Positions 9,966-23,601 of a DNA stretch of 38,101 nucleotides are shown piece by piece. Below the pieces are notes generated by a model, which searched no databases, was not told the origin of the DNA, and saw only the letters and a program-made list of their open reading frames with translations. The stretch comes from Emmonsiellopsis sp. PD_33 (Eukaryota > Ascomycota > Eurotiomycetes > Onygenales > Ajellomycetaceae). The translations under genes were made by a program, and so were the position numbers. The stretch's first letter is position 1. Every line of letters begins with the position of its first letter. Where the stretch lies: assembly GCA_032988165.1 (NCBI GenBank), contig JANTQF010000338.1, forward strand, positions 1 to 38,101. Direction: 5' to 3'.

Positions 9966-12900
9966 GCTCAAAATCATAGTACTACAGTGGGAGGGTTGAA
10001 CCCGTGGTTGAGGTGGAGACACAAGAAACCAGCCACCAACTAACTTTTATCCATCTCATTGTCCCTCCCCAGACGGTAAATCTCCACGACAAGTTACAAC
10101 GCACCAGTTACCCCTACAATACTACTTACTTGACATACCAACACACCAGTTATGTAGTCAAGTGGGTAGATTTCCTCTTGCCAAAAAAAAGAGGGGAAAA
10201 AACCATGACATGGGCAAGAAAACCCTTCGGCCAGAAAGTGTGAGTGATAAGGGAGGGAAAGGAATGCTCTCAAACAATTATGTCACACACTACTAATGGC
10301 CTTTCCAACCTGGAAGAGTGTGAGAGTCAAAATAAGTTGAAGTCCTGTCCCTGGTTCTAGGTATGTAGTAGTTACTAGTAGTTACCTTGACTGAAGTGAG
10401 AACATGAGATGTTTGTCTGGATCTTTTTTCTTTTTTTTTTCTTTTAGGTAACAGGAAGCAGCCCAGTTGAAATCGAATTTTTCGCGTGAAACAGAAGGGG
10501 TTGGAAAAAGAATGTAAAGGTTGGAGGTTCATTCTTAGAGGGGAAATACTGTGACGATCATTGTTGCTGTATCTTATCCATGAAGGCTGGAGTTTATCAT
10601 TACTGGGAAAGAATATCTCTTTTGGCAAACTTCATAATCTCTGCCTTGCGTATGAACACTGATAAACCAATTGAATCCCCCAAGGGCTTGTTTGATCATT
10701 CACTGTCCAAGTCCAACCTCAGCACCATGACTGGTTGGGATTTTTGAACGACCTGACCGCCCCAGCCAGCCATGTATGTCACGGTTTTGATAGATAGGAT
10801 AGGGAAGGGCAGATACCACCGCCAATTCGTCAGAGGGCTACCTCATGCCCGTCATGCTTGAAGAGCATGGTCTCACCAAAACTTTATTCTACCGGCTTGA
10901 CTTTTAACCCACTCTCAATCAAGCCTCTCCCTGCCACCGCTGTCAGGATAAGATGTGGGCATACATCTACCATACATCTTGCAGAAGTAAGGTTATCAGT
11001 CTGAAGCAAGCCATGTGGGCTTTTTATTTTTATTTTCTTATTTTTTATTCTTCCCCTTCCTACTTCCTACTTCCCCCCATCAAACACTCTTGCATACTTC
11101 CTTAAAACATACATACCCGTGTCTTGGTATGCACGCCCAGCTGGATCGCCAAGAGAAGGGGGGGGCGGATGTGGTTGAGCTTGTCTAACAAGGCCCCAAA
11201 TATAGGTAGGTAGGTAGGTAGCAGGATGTCCATATATGTAGCACGGGTTGCTGGGACTTGTATCGTGTGTCCCTTGACGACTGGATGGATGCTTGTCGCT
11301 ATTACGATCAAGTACCAGTACCCCCCCGCCCCCTTGTATCATATTGAGCTTCGCTCTGCCAACAGACCCTGGCCATATGACAGGATGGCCATCGCCCTGG
11401 TTAGGAGGCAAGGATAGGTCCTCGTTTGCCTACTTTCATTATCATAATCCCTTCGAAGTATACATAGTAGCTTGACGTATCATCTCCGCGAACCACTGAT
11501 GTCACATGGCCGGGGGGTGTATTTGATCAATGACCGCCATTCCGCCTGTCCTTTGCGGTCAAGCAAATAGGAATGCTAGAGAGGGTGACAAGTGCCCTCC
11601 TCAGCCTTGTCTAGCGGGGTGTGGTGACATTTTTTATTTCATGGAAGATGGATTTACCTGCTCGCCCGAATCCACCATGGCCAATAAATACAGTCAGGTG
11701 CAGTTCAAAGCCTAAAGGCTTTTCAATGTTTGCAAAGATTGGTAAACTACTTTCCCGTGCCGCGATCCCCTTTTTCCAGAGCCAGGGAATGCCTCATCTC
11801 TTAACTTTCTGGGTGTTCCATGGTAGGAGTAATGTTTGCTTCTACTTTCTATACATAGAACAACAAAAGGATATTCCGTAGGGGGGATATAGTGATGGAA
11901 GCAGTTAGATTGTATGTGTGAATTTACCCCTTACTTGGTTTTCTCTCACTCAACAGACCAATGCCTATCTTTTTACAAAAATCAAAGAAAATTTTGTCAA
12001 GAATCCGGATATCTCCACCTATGTAACTGCCATCAGGAGAGTCGAGGGTCCCTCCTTTCTCCCTCACGAGTCATACTCGGTAACATGCGAACAGCTAGAT
12101 GATGATAGGCGGCAAAATACCACCATATGACTACCGCCAGCAAAGCAACCCTAAAAAGAACAAAAAGAAAAAAAGCAAGTCAAAAAGCGCAACGCCCACT
12201 CCCCATGTTTAAATAGCTAGCAGTTATTGGTTACTGAAAGCGCGAAACGATATTGGCGCTTGGCGATGGGCGGTCTGGAGACTGTCAACTTAAAACAATC
12301 ACATCATTTGAAAAGACTTATCCAATTCTTTACATAACTTACATACTTTTAACCTCCGAGGGAACCAGGAGCAGCTGGCGGGAGGGGAGGGGGCATTCCT
12401 TTGAAAGATCGACTCCAGTCAGTCAGCTAGCATCGACGGAAAACTAGGCGGGCGGGTAGGCATGTAACAACAGCCCAAATCCCGAAAAGTACTAACAGAT
12501 GGAGCTAGATCAATTTAGTTAGATTTCGAGTTTGCCGACGATGACGAGGGACATTTATTATTATTTGGTCTTGTGAGTTACATACCTTGCTACCTCCTGC
12601 TACCTGTGAAGCGGAATCCGGTTGCAGCTGTCTATTTTATTTCCGATATTTGCCCACTCTGTCATCAGAAATCCATCACGGTTGTAGCCTGTAAATGATG
12701 ATGAGCGAGGTCGAGAATGTTCTATTTTAAATTGTACTTCATTGTTCGGCCAGGCGCGGGCCTCTCCGCGAATTTTTTTTTTTTTTTTTTGGTCGGCTGT
12801 TGGAAAGCTGCGTTGCTTTTTCCCACGGGCTTTCGTTCTCCATTCAGGGTTGAGAATGGAGGGGGGAACTGGATGTATTTTTGGTAATGAATTTTAGCGA

Positions 12901-15813
12901 GGTATGGGAGATCTGCGGTGTATTTTTTGTTACCGTACGGAGATACTAGGATGTCTTGGTATGGTAATATTTCGCATATGTAAATGACGAGCTTCCGTCC
13001 ATCATTCCATCGAATTGACTTGTCGAAGAGAAGATCAACTTAGGCATACAATGAACCGCCAGATAGGGGCAAGCAACTAGGCGTCGACTATTGATTGCAT
13101 ACATGATAGACATACATATCAAAAATCCGGGGTAAAAGACCCAGGAAAAACAGATCCCCAACCGCCTTTGACCTACAGTAACTTCGCAGTAGCGCCAGAA
13201 AAAGAAGAATGCACAAGGAAAATGCAAAGAAAATCCCACATCCGATTTTCCCAAATAATTCGTCCTCGGAAATAAATCTTTCAACCATGGATGGGCAGAG
13301 GGTTCTAGTCAATGGCGAACCTCTGATCTTGCGCCCTTGCTTTTTCCGCTTTGTTTGTCCCGTCCCTAGTATTCAATGCCTCTGGGACGGATGACATATG
13401 AGGCGCAACTACCTGCTTATGGGACCCTCCGAGGACGGCAAGTAGATCGGATAATCATGTCACGGTGTCAGAGGAATGGATATACGTAGCACTTTATCGC
13501 GACGCAATGAATGGATGTCAACTGCTTGATGACCATAAGAAAATGCTCTTGGAACAGGGGATCCAATTGGGAATTCATGTCTTTAATATTTCTCAGGGCG
13601 TCTATTCAAGACATTTAACGGCGTATTCTTGACTTATAAACACACATGCATTAGGAAGTTGTATGTAATGCAAGAGACCTGCACTTATGCATAACGCATG
13701 TAACTGTCTATCTGGATGAAGCATTCCGATGGTGTGAGTAGCGAAAGATGTTATGTGCAGGGCAGAGAGGCCAAGTTGAGAGATGGCGCCCCGAAATGTA
13801 ACTCTAATATTTTATGCAGCTTTGGGGTAGTTATAAGAATAGTATCTCTTCCCTGGGGGTTGCCTGATGTGGGCATATATATTCTTACATTTTACCTTGA
13901 CTTGGAGAATGAGAGACATCGTCTCTGGCCACTCTGTTAAAAAAAAACCATAACCCTTTGGCATAGTTACGTTTTAAAGTTTGTCCCTATATACAATACC
14001 TCCATGCCCTGTGGCCACCCTACCAGCAGGTATTGCCGCTGCCACAATTTAACCTTTCAGTGGCTTCAGAGCTAGCTTTTCCATTTGCTATTGTGAACTA
14101 GGTCCTCTCAAGGTTGCGAGGACTCGATGCTTTTTGAATGACCATGTATTACTTGATTTTCGACTGGAAAAACATCCTGCCTTCTATCACGGGAGTTGGT
14201 TACATAGATTGAGACAAAATAATCCTCTTTCTCATTTGCGATTTCCTACTTGTCATCATATATCGGATGGAGGAGATATCTGGGCGCCTACCGCTTCTCT
14301 ATGACAGGAACTTGGATCGGATCCACGGCTTTGTAAGAACTGGCATTCCAGATGAGAAGGCACCCAGGAAAAGAGGCCCCATTCACCTATTCAAGATCGG
14401 TTGAATACAAAACAAAGTGGCATGGTATATACATTGAGCAAGTGAGGAGTCCATTCCGGGGTAGTTATTCTCATTAATGCCAACTTATTGGTACCCATCT
14501 AATATTTTCCAGCATTCCATGGAAAGTATTTCAGCTAGGGATTAATTGTTTCTAATCAAGAATACACAGGTTCTGACGGGATTTATGGTGGTTCAAATTC
14601 AGAGATTTTAAGTACCATTTTATATTCATCCTTTTGTACCCCTGGAGGCTATTCCATTTTTTAAGACCTTAATCTCTCTTGATATCATGCCAAATATGTG
14701 CCATAGTAATACTACAGCTTACCACAGTATGGACATTCCACTTAACCTTATCAGTTAAGTATTTCCTTGTCTCCTTTTCTTGCACACCTACTCCTGGTTT
14801 TTCAGGGCTACCATGACCAACTTCCAGTCCAAATAACCCCCAAGAAAACAACTGCCTCAGACTGCCATGTTTCATGTAAACCATTTCATGCCAGCCTAAC
14901 TATTGTGCACATACATTGCAGCTGCTGTAACTAGATGTTAAACTACTCATCCCCCACACCATGTGCTCATGCAGGAGAAACACACATACACTAATTGCCA
15001 TGTGGTGTGTCAGGCGATTCCCAAGAGATAGACATCATACTAAGGAAATGGTGAGAACATCAATTACCTACTAGTACTATGTTCTAATCCAAGTATATAG
15101 TTACTTCATTAGCTGTATAGTTATATGACGAATATAATATGCCATGGTGGAATTACACATGTAGCCAGGATAAGCCCATGTGGTTTGGTACAGTCGCTAT
15201 TTTTCAGGGGCGAACCGCGATGCCTAGGGTAGAGTCAAGGAGAAGCAGACAAAGATCGTTTATTATATACACTAGGATGGTAAATGAAGAAGTTTGACAG
15301 GACTGATAAGATCGGCTGCGCCTTTTCTCTTGATCTCTGTGATATGTATACATAATGCGAAACAATCTATGTTTTGTCACCGCTGGAGGGAGTAATCCTG
15401 TGCGGGCAGGAAATATATATAGATGTCATGGATGTACACATATCAGTGTGAGCGAACACGTTTTTCACACCTATCATTATGTATACTGGCAGAGTCTATA
15501 CATCCAAAGCTCTCAGACATAACCAAAAGCTTATTCGACTTCTTTTTGCAGCCCGAGCCTGCGACAACGGCTGTGCTCATCGGCTCCTGCAAGGGGCAAG
15601 CAGGGAAGAAGCAAAGCCTCAACCCCGCCCGTCTCCAACTCCCCGGCTCGTCAGCTGCAAGAAGCAAAATAACCTCACATTGCATTATTCCGCGGATGCG
15701 TTCTTACGCTCTCCCCGATAGGGTGCGTGTTTCCTTACAGGTTTTGAACTTGGTGATACATGACTGACCCGACTGCTTAACTAACTAGTCATTCCACTTG
15801 TGAAATTCATACA
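9966..15813. other. Gene-poor interval, second part
   Basis: No supported gene, tRNA or mobile element. Open frames are short, rarely begin with ATG and match nothing I recognise. The stretch 13.6-15.2 kb is AT-richer than its surroundings and looks like old, eroded DNA. A T18 run lies near 12773-12790. Confidence 0.5.
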
Positions 15814-15876
15814 ATAAGTTACGGTATCTAGTTTAGGCAGGTCGGAATTTTCCCCGGCCCCCTAGAAGTAACTTAT
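15814..15876. repeat. Short interrupted inverted repeat (hairpin)
   Basis: ATAAGTTAC at 15814-15822 pairs with GTAACTTAT at 15868-15876, and inside it TCTAG at 15827-15831 pairs with CTAGA at 15862-15866. The loop is about 30 bases. It may be a small fold-back remnant or chance; no target-site duplication was found. Confidence 0.4.
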
Positions 15877-17298
15877 GTCATAGTTTACAAGGTTAACTTA
15901 GGTCGAAAATTTTAGTGTTCTTCCCCGCCCGCGTTGGGGTTGTTCGGTATGCATATGATCTGGCTCGCTTTTGCCTGGGGGCATTCTCTCTAGCAACGAT
16001 GGTATGACGGGGATCCGGGAGATCGACTGCGCACGCCCCGTTCATCGCCATGTGCTGGGGCCTCTGCATGCGTCTGCCGTCTGGCGCTGGCTGATATGGT
16101 GGTGGCAAAAACGTTATTGGGCGAGAAGGTGATGAAGAGGATGAGGGCTGTAGGCGGCCCGGAAAACTCCATACTCCGGTAATGGAGGAATTAATTACCC
16201 TTTCACTGATCTATGGCAGCATGTAGCTGGGAAATGGAATAGGTAATGTAATTGGAAGCCCGTGAATCATGAATGGCTGGACCTTGCTGACTCCAATTTG
16301 CTGGGGGGGGGGGCTTTAACTGCTCAATTCCTTGTCAATAGAATCTTGTGATAAGTTCATAGATGGCCGGTACCCCGCGAATCCGCTATCTCCACCAGCT
16401 TATCAGCTTTGCCCATCACCGCCGCCACTAATACCACCAGGTAACTTAGACTGGGGGATGGTAATCATTCACAGGAGTTTTCAAGAAGTTATGTGTGTTC
16501 CCATGTTTTAGGATATGAAAGCAATCAGCTCATCGCTTGGCTTTTCAAGAATAGTTTCTCATTCTGACGCTAGAACTGCCTATTTCGAATAGGCCGAGAA
16601 GGGACGGGTAAAGTGCAGTAGTTCGACGGGGAGGATTTCCCTTGCAGTGCATGAACGGAAGCGTAATTCCCTGGCGTGGGAGAAGGCAAGGTTTGCAGCG
16701 GTAGTGCGGGCTTGTTTCAATACTTTGAAGTTGGAGTCAAGATGCGGAGTTCGATACAAGAGCAGGTATTTCTCGTTTTGGCTAAAGTGAGGGTACTGTA
16801 CGTATGATACATACATTACCGGGGTATGTAATATTTATGTATTTTTGACCACAGCATAAAACAGCAATGATGGATCATAGTTAGCTGTTTGATGGCTCAT
16901 TATCCAGTTATTGTCTTGCCCAAATGAAGCTGGATGTTTTGGCAGGGAGATAACAAAGACTGGTAAGTGCTATCATTAAGCTGTTAGGCTGATGCAGAAT
17001 GACATTGTTCATTGTCAGATTAACCACTATCACAGCTACTCCCAGCGGGACACAAAATATCTCTGGAGAGAAATGCCACAGAAGCCCATCCACCCAGGTC
17101 AGTCAATCATTCCTGGCTCAAAGCAATGCCACCAACTGCGCAAATGCCGCACTTTTGACAGATCTGCCAGGCCCCTCTGACGATGTGTCCAAGCCAGCGA
17201 ATCCTGCCTCTTGACTTGAGAGGTGGTGGGCCACAGTGACGCTGGACAAACTGCAGGGATCTCGGGTCATCATCCGCTTCAATATCCAGGATAAGAAA
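15877..17298. other. Gene-poor interval, third part
   Basis: No supported coding or RNA gene. Short frames on both strands lack ATG starts, codon bias and family resemblance. This is the DNA into which the MITE at 17299 inserted. Confidence 0.5.
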
Positions 17299-17711
17299 TA
17301 AGGGCCTGTTCAGTGAAATCTGCAGATCTGACACTTCAAGAGCCAGCAGAGTGGGTCAGTATTTTTACATACAAAAGTAGTGAAAAGTCAAAAAAGCCAG
17401 AGATGGCCTTTAAAAATCCTGCCTCCAAGCAGGTTTTCAGAGAGTCACCTCTTTGTGTCAGCACCTTTCCTAGTTAAGCTCTAGTTTCCCCACCTTTCAC
17501 ACTAAGTGGATTAAAAACATACTAATTTAGTGTATACCACCTCATACAAAATTACTGTAATTTAGTGTGTTTTATTGATTATATCAGCAAAATTATGAAG
17601 AATTATGTAACTAAGCTAGGATTAAATAGGTTACCTTGCCAAGAACCTGACCAATGTTGGTCAGCTTCCCCTTGAATGTCACTTTTTGGCCCTGCACTGA
17701 ACAGGCCCTAA
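17299..17711. mobile_element. Tourist-like MITE (PIF/Harbinger type)
   Basis: A 407-base element at 17302-17708 has perfect 14-base terminal inverted repeats: GGGCCTGTTCAGTG at 17302-17315 and its reverse complement at 17695-17708. Both ends are flanked by TAA (17299-17301 and 17709-17711), the 3-base target duplication typical of PIF/Harbinger elements; the GGGCCTGTT end resembles known Tourist-type termini. There is no transposase frame inside, so it is non-autonomous. The interior is AT-rich, with repeated TTTAGTGT words near 17525 and 17562. The intact ends and duplication suggest a fairly recent insertion. Confidence 0.8.
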
Positions 17712-18243
17712 TGGGTCTCCTTGAGCTGTCCGGCCAGCCCGGAGCATTTGTGGAAGAATGAGAGTGGCTCGAGGAAGAAAAGAGCTAATTCTCAAGAATA
17801 AAGGCTAGTTAAACGGATCAAGTCGACAAAGGGCGAGAAGATTATGCTCCATTCTATCACACGGAGCATGCGTTCCTCGAGCTTGGGCACCAGCAATTTG
17901 AAATCCAGAAACAAGCCGCCCACAGCTCGACAAGGAAAACGATTAGAACAGCACACTAACAGCGGTCTAGACAGTCGATGAGCCGCACCACCTGGAGACT
18001 GGGCGGCTGCCAGAGGAGAGCAAGGCGATAACGGATCACACCCAAATCTACGATCCAATTGAGCTTCAAAACCCGTTTTTGACTCGGCTAGCTGACGGAG
18101 CAAAGACCAGCGTCGCCCCAGCGAGAGTTGACACTGTCTCCAGCCATGGCGTCCCCGACTCCAGTGCAAAGTCACGAACGATGACAGAGGATTTTGCAAG
18201 CGTTGATCACCAGCAAAGAGGCGACTGAATCGGGATAGTACGG
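17712..18243. other. Unassigned stretch with overlapping open frames
   Basis: A plus frame is open at 17971-18225 and a minus frame at 17792-18343, but neither has a well-placed ATG and I recognise neither product. The plus frame has a normal-looking residue composition (for example AITDHTQIYDPIELQNPF) and might be an eroded exon. I do not call a gene. Confidence 0.25.
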
Positions 18244-18738
18244 ATGTTGGGCTTGTCAATCGCAACACTCGGCCCTGATTGACTGGCTGTGGAAGCGACC
18301 ACGTATGTGACACGCTGACCAGCAAAATATCCAGGGAATCCACCCATCAACCATGCCATGGAGGGGAACAGCTGCCAGGGATTGTTCTTAGCCGATGCTG
18401 AGGCAGAGTCAAATAATCACTGCAAACTCTGATTGTTCACGAGTTTGCCAGCCACCTCCGCCAACAGCTCCGTCAGAGCAACGTTGGTGTTAATTTTGTT
18501 TCGAGCCACTTGCAAGGGCATTCTGGGTCTTGTCCATCATCTGATAACTACGAAATCGGCTCCTATGCCGCTTTTCCTTCGAATAATGCCAAATTCAATA
18601 AATCACCACAAGCCATTGTCGATGGAGACGCAAGCGGGTTTGCAGAAAAGCACGACAATGGCTGCACATTACTCAGTCTGCGACAATGGTGAAATTTGTA
18701 TATCATCAGTCAATGATACCGGTGTGACAACAACTTAA
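18244..18738 (+). pseudogene. Possible relic of a small secreted protein gene
   Basis: An ATG at 18244 opens a hydrophobic, signal-peptide-like start, but the frame is broken by TGA at 18280, 18316 and 18430, then reads on to a TAA near 18738. A second frame is open from 18417 to 18692 with a normal-looking composition and a few cysteines. The pattern suggests a small cysteine-containing secreted protein gene broken by stops and a frame change. I cannot assign a family; the resemblance to small cysteine-rich fungal proteins is too weak to name. It may equally be chance. Confidence 0.25.
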
Positions 18739-21700
18739 TTCTCCTCCAGTGTTCACTTGCTGTGCCCTTCTGAAAGTGTATCTGAAGAATGTCTGAATCT
18801 TCCCCCGAGAGTTTGCCTTGCACTCTGTTCACAAGCTGTCTGAGCGATCCTTGTCCCGAGGGCATCAACCTTGACAAGCGAATGGACATCATCGCCAACC
18901 ACAGATAATTAAATGCTTACTTCTTTTGGCCAGGCCAATATAACATCCTTGACCCATAGTTGGAGATTCCAACCATCGCTTGCTCGGCTGCGTGGTTTTT
19001 GTCTTTTGCTGGACCTATCCCAGGCGGCGTTCCTCACACACCCTGGCTCCTGGTCTGATGCACCCCACCATCAACTTAACCCACCGCCCTTGCTTCCCGA
19101 CGTGGTACAAATTTTTAGTCTCTTTTTGAAGTGGCCCGAGGCTTGGTGAACGGGGACAATAATAGTAGCTCTCTTGTGGATAGTCTGCCCAGTTTCAGCT
19201 GCATCGACCCGTTAATGCATATGCAAGTATGCGAGAAAGCAACAAGACGGATCCACGCCACGGATCCTATCTCGGAGTTATCTGCGACGCCAAACCATCT
19301 CCAGCCTAGTTCCCGGTCCCCGTTTAGATCCGACTCATACCTTTGCTCTGATCTTCGAGTTTGCCTTTCGATGCTCAAGGGCATGAGGGACAGCCGTTCG
19401 AATAAATTCCCATGAAATTTGCGCGACTAAATATAGCATTGTGATGATAACCACGGAGGGATTGGGTAACGCCAATTCGAGTACATGTTGAGTACCCTGT
19501 CGAACATCCTCGCAGGGGCGGAGACACGAAGCGTGCCGGCTCGGGATGGACTGGACTCCGTCCAGCACACCCTCTCCTTCTTGGGAATGGCCCCGACCAC
19601 TGCCAAGTGGCTCCAGCCACACCTTCTTTCAAGGGGGGGCAGGCTTATTGGCTACTTGATGACCTGCTTGCATGGGGGGTACTGAGGAATATTCCCCGTG
19701 TATCGTTCTCCTGCTGAGCTGCTGCCAACTGGATTAGCCCCAGCGGCATCTGTTCCATGATCAGTTGTCATTAGGGATTTCAGCTTCTGTTGAGCGCTGT
19801 TTAGGTCGGTGCAACACCAGCGGTACTTGGAAGTACACATGTTGGGGTGAGTTGCACAGAAAGATCAGGTTAATATGCTGTCCTTTTCTTGTCGTGTGAC
19901 TTTGCTGACCGCTCGGAGTCGGTCCCAAGAAGTCCGCACGCCAGAGTAGCGGGCTGTTTTTGTATGTGGTACAGACACATATACAATGCCAACAAGAAAT
20001 TTCCAGGTCTTGCCTTCTCGTGTCCGCCGTTGAAAATTGGAACGCGAAGATACTAGATTCAAAAAACTCATGCCCCTCGACGTCTACCGTTGCGTACTCT
20101 GCTTGGTTGTCTTTTTCCTGTGTCTCCATGAAAATTTCATGTTTCTTTTTTTCTCCAACCAAAATCAATGCGACATGCCGTCTGGTTTAATTCTTGGTCT
20201 GGGCCATGATGATCTTATTCTGCCTCACTCTCGGTACAATAAGAGATAAAGGATCCTAGGTTCCACCTGACTCCCCTGGTTGAACCGAGCACTTCCCAGC
20301 CATCGTGGAATGGTATCGGTTGATCCTCTGGAAGTTTTGATTCTAGGAAAGAATTGCATGTTGCCCCATGCGGCCATGCCCTAGTGAAGAAACGGGAAGT
20401 CACAGTTAGCAGTTGATTCTTGGTGTGGTTTTTTTTTTTTTTTGTGTCCTCGTGGGATTTTGCGGGTTCATCTTTCAGTTTCCTTCACCAAGTGCTATGT
20501 ATTGGCATGCACTGCAATCCGTACAATTGGCAATATATACGACTTTCCATTCACGTTTTGCATTCGCACTGCGATTACTAGAGGGACTCGAGGAATAAAT
20601 GATTCTCCCAGACGGCTGGCCCCCACCAGGCATCGTGCAGAATGCAAGACGTGCATAAAGCCTTGTGTGTTTTCTGCACCTGGTTTTGATAGTGGGCGGC
20701 CAGGTATCTTGTTGGTATTATTTCTGTTCCCTTTATTCTTTGGCGTGGCAAACTAGAGGTTAACCTCATAAAGAATAGTTCGCGCTCTCAGCATTTTTTC
20801 TCTCCCCCCTTCCCCCCTTTTTTTGTTTCAATTGTGAGTTTGTGGGAAATTCCAGATAATACAGCGTAGCATGCTTATTAACTAGGCCCATAGTGACACT
20901 GATCTATTGCGTGGCTATTATTCGCAGCCTTAAATGTCAACTACAAATCTTTCTTTTCGGTTTGTTGCAACTGCCTTTGGCACGCGCCCTAAGGGGGTTG
21001 GTTCTATGGGAAAAAAAAAAAAAAACCACGCCTGCCACTTACCCCGACCATCAATATCTATACTAGTTTATATGCTAAATATTATATACCGCATAAGTCA
21101 TAGCATCCTCTCTTTCATTATGTCAACATAATCTGAAAGAAAGTTTATAATGGCAACGTTATATTCTAGAAGTGAGATCTTGCGTCTATAATAAACACAC
21201 TGCATTGGAATGCACTGCAGCTAGATATTGACATCTCAGATCTGTACTATCGACGGCTACAGAGGATTTATATTATATACCATACATACCTACATAGCCT
21301 GCTTCAATACTCGGCTCGCAATCGAGGAGCGCGATTAGCAGGCAGGGAAAGAAAGTTTCGCCCCGTATCCAATCCTACGTAATTAGGAAATCAAAACAGT
21401 TAGTAGGTAAGGGTGACCATAGTGACAACAGATATAGATAACATGATCCCACAAAGAGTGGCGATTTGCAAGTATTCTGTACATAACTTCAGAGAAGGTA
21501 TTCGTGACCCGGGGTCTGGGGGGCTTAGGAAACCACAAGAACCATGGTTTTCGGATGAAATTCTTGAGTAACTCTGACGATCATGCGAGAATGTATGGAC
21601 CTTGACCTTGCAATAACAGAGATAATAATGAACGGAACAGACAGCGCAAGGGAAAACAGACTTTTATTGAAAGGGAGTACGCCGGTTACCTCCACTGTTG

Positions 21701-23600
21701 TCACCGACGGCTTTTTCCTCCCCCATTCCTAAACCAAATCAGGCCCGATGAAAAGAAAAAAAAGAAGGTTTTCATCTCAGAGTCAGATCGAGATTTGAAA
21801 AAGACAGGGTCACTCCTTTGCCCAACCGGAACCAAAATCTGTCAGGGTGACGGGAGACTGCATACCGATGTCGTACATGGTGATGCCCGCCCAGCCATGG
21901 GCCAACTCTTCCACCATCACCACATGGAAATAGTGTCTCGTACCACCCGAGCCCTTCTGCCGGTTGGTCGTCCGCTGGGACTCAGACGGCAGATGCCAGG
22001 CCGCGGGCGCGGCTAACTGGGAACTCTGGTCAAATGCCTGTATTTCATAGGTGCCACGTAGCCCGCCTCCAACCCACCCACCCCCCAGTACGTACCTCCC
22101 ACACGGTGACGAAAGAAAAGTACATTTTAATGGGCAGAAATGCTCCGTTATCTGGGTCCGAACGCCACCTGTACATCCTCTTCACCCAATTCTTTTTTGG
22201 ATTCCTTTCTTTTCCTTTCTCTTTGCCATTTATTTTCTCCCGGAGACAAGGGATGCGTTCCTAATGGATAATAATAATTGAGCAGTAAGGGTTCCAGAGC
22301 GAGAAAGAACGGAGGTCTTTCCTTGGATTAGTGGCGTATTATTCTGTTTCTCTGCCTGCATTGATTAGCGGTGCATGCGTATTCAAAGGTGTAGAACCGT
22401 GGATGGGGAGAAAAGCCTGGATATAAACATGAAAGAATAAGAGAAGGGGGGGGGAATACGTAAATGAAAAACAAACGCTTCACAGGCAGATTTCTTACTA
22501 AGAAAGAGCCCTTTTGACCAGTGACAACACACGGGATAGAATATGCGTACATCGAATCAAGGTATGTTAGACTGAGAAATACTCTTTTCGAGCCTCTAAC
22601 AATATCCTTCATAAAGCACATCAAAAAGAAGCCGTTCGCCATTCGCGGGAGACAATGATCGCGAGGCGCTAAATCAGAATAGGGCTGGGGCGTGTCGATC
22701 GTGAATACTTCCTGAGAAGACAAAGGGCTGTCATGTGTCCCTTTGTGACAAACAGGAACATTTTTTCCCGCTCCTTTAGCTCCGGTATTATCCCATTGAT
22801 CACCAGGAATTAAAACTGGGCCTCCTCTCAGTTATCCTCTATCAACAAAGGTGACATCGTCTCAAAAAAAGGGGGGCACAGTACCAAGTACAGAGACCGC
22901 CAATTTGTTGTCTCAAATACCGAAGGACGGATGTTTCCCGAAACAGCTTCATTGGTACCTAGGTTGGGAGAAAATTGGAAAGGTACAACGCTCGCACACC
23001 ATCTAAAAGATGGTTTCGTCAACGGGTGATGTCGTACATCAAAAACACAGTGGCGCAGAATCGAAAACCGGAAGCACGATTTTGCCGTGCGCTACTATTC
23101 ACAAGTTCATAACGGCCGGATAGAGATTGCGGCGTACCTGCTTCGTACAGAAGCAAGTTTAAACCATTTCTCTCCTATCATGGTGTTTCCCGGCTGTGCT
23201 TGTAACACGGCCAACCTGTCATACTGCCGGTGCACCTTTCGGATACTTGGCCATCCGTTTTCAGTAAAGATGCTCTGAGTTTGCATTGGACGTCTCCAGG
23301 CTCATGGCTCTTTAGCATAAGTGGTGCACGCAATAAGAGAGCTCTGCTCGGGGGTGGCAGATACGCGACATCGTGCCTGGCATTAGTGACCAGCAACTTG
23401 AAGGTTGAAGATGAACCTGGAACAGGACCACAACCCCAACAGGGTCCGAAACAAGACATATCAGCACTCAGCAACTAACATAAAAATGCAAGACTTAACA
23501 GTTCGACAGAACTCGAAGCAGGTACGGCCTGCAGGCGGCATAAACGTCCGTTCAATTTCATGTTTTTGTCTTTTGTCTCCTCTCTGGAGTCTGAACGTTA
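18739..23600. other. Gene-poor interval, fourth part
   Basis: No coding region is supported. The longer frames (for example minus 19761-20168 and minus 22328-22723) begin at TTG rather than ATG and have no recognisable domain. T/A homopolymers occur near 20430-20442 and 21010-21024. I found no tRNA-like box B and no inverted-repeat pair like that of the MITE. Confidence 0.5.
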
Positions 23601-23601
23601 G

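Noticed and set aside
17293..17717. hAT-type reading of the MITE with an 8-base target duplication
   Set aside because: The eight bases on the two sides do not match, whereas TAA on both sides fits PIF/Harbinger.
17792..18343. 183-codon minus-strand frame, longest in the gene desert
   Set aside because: It begins at GTG, its first internal ATG is near the end, composition is Arg/Leu/Ser-rich shadow type and no domain is visible.
19761..20168. 135-codon minus-strand frame
   Set aside because: Starts at TTG; no recognisable domain; sits in gene-free DNA.
22328..22723. 131-codon minus-strand frame
   Set aside because: Starts at TTG; no family resemblance or splice partners.
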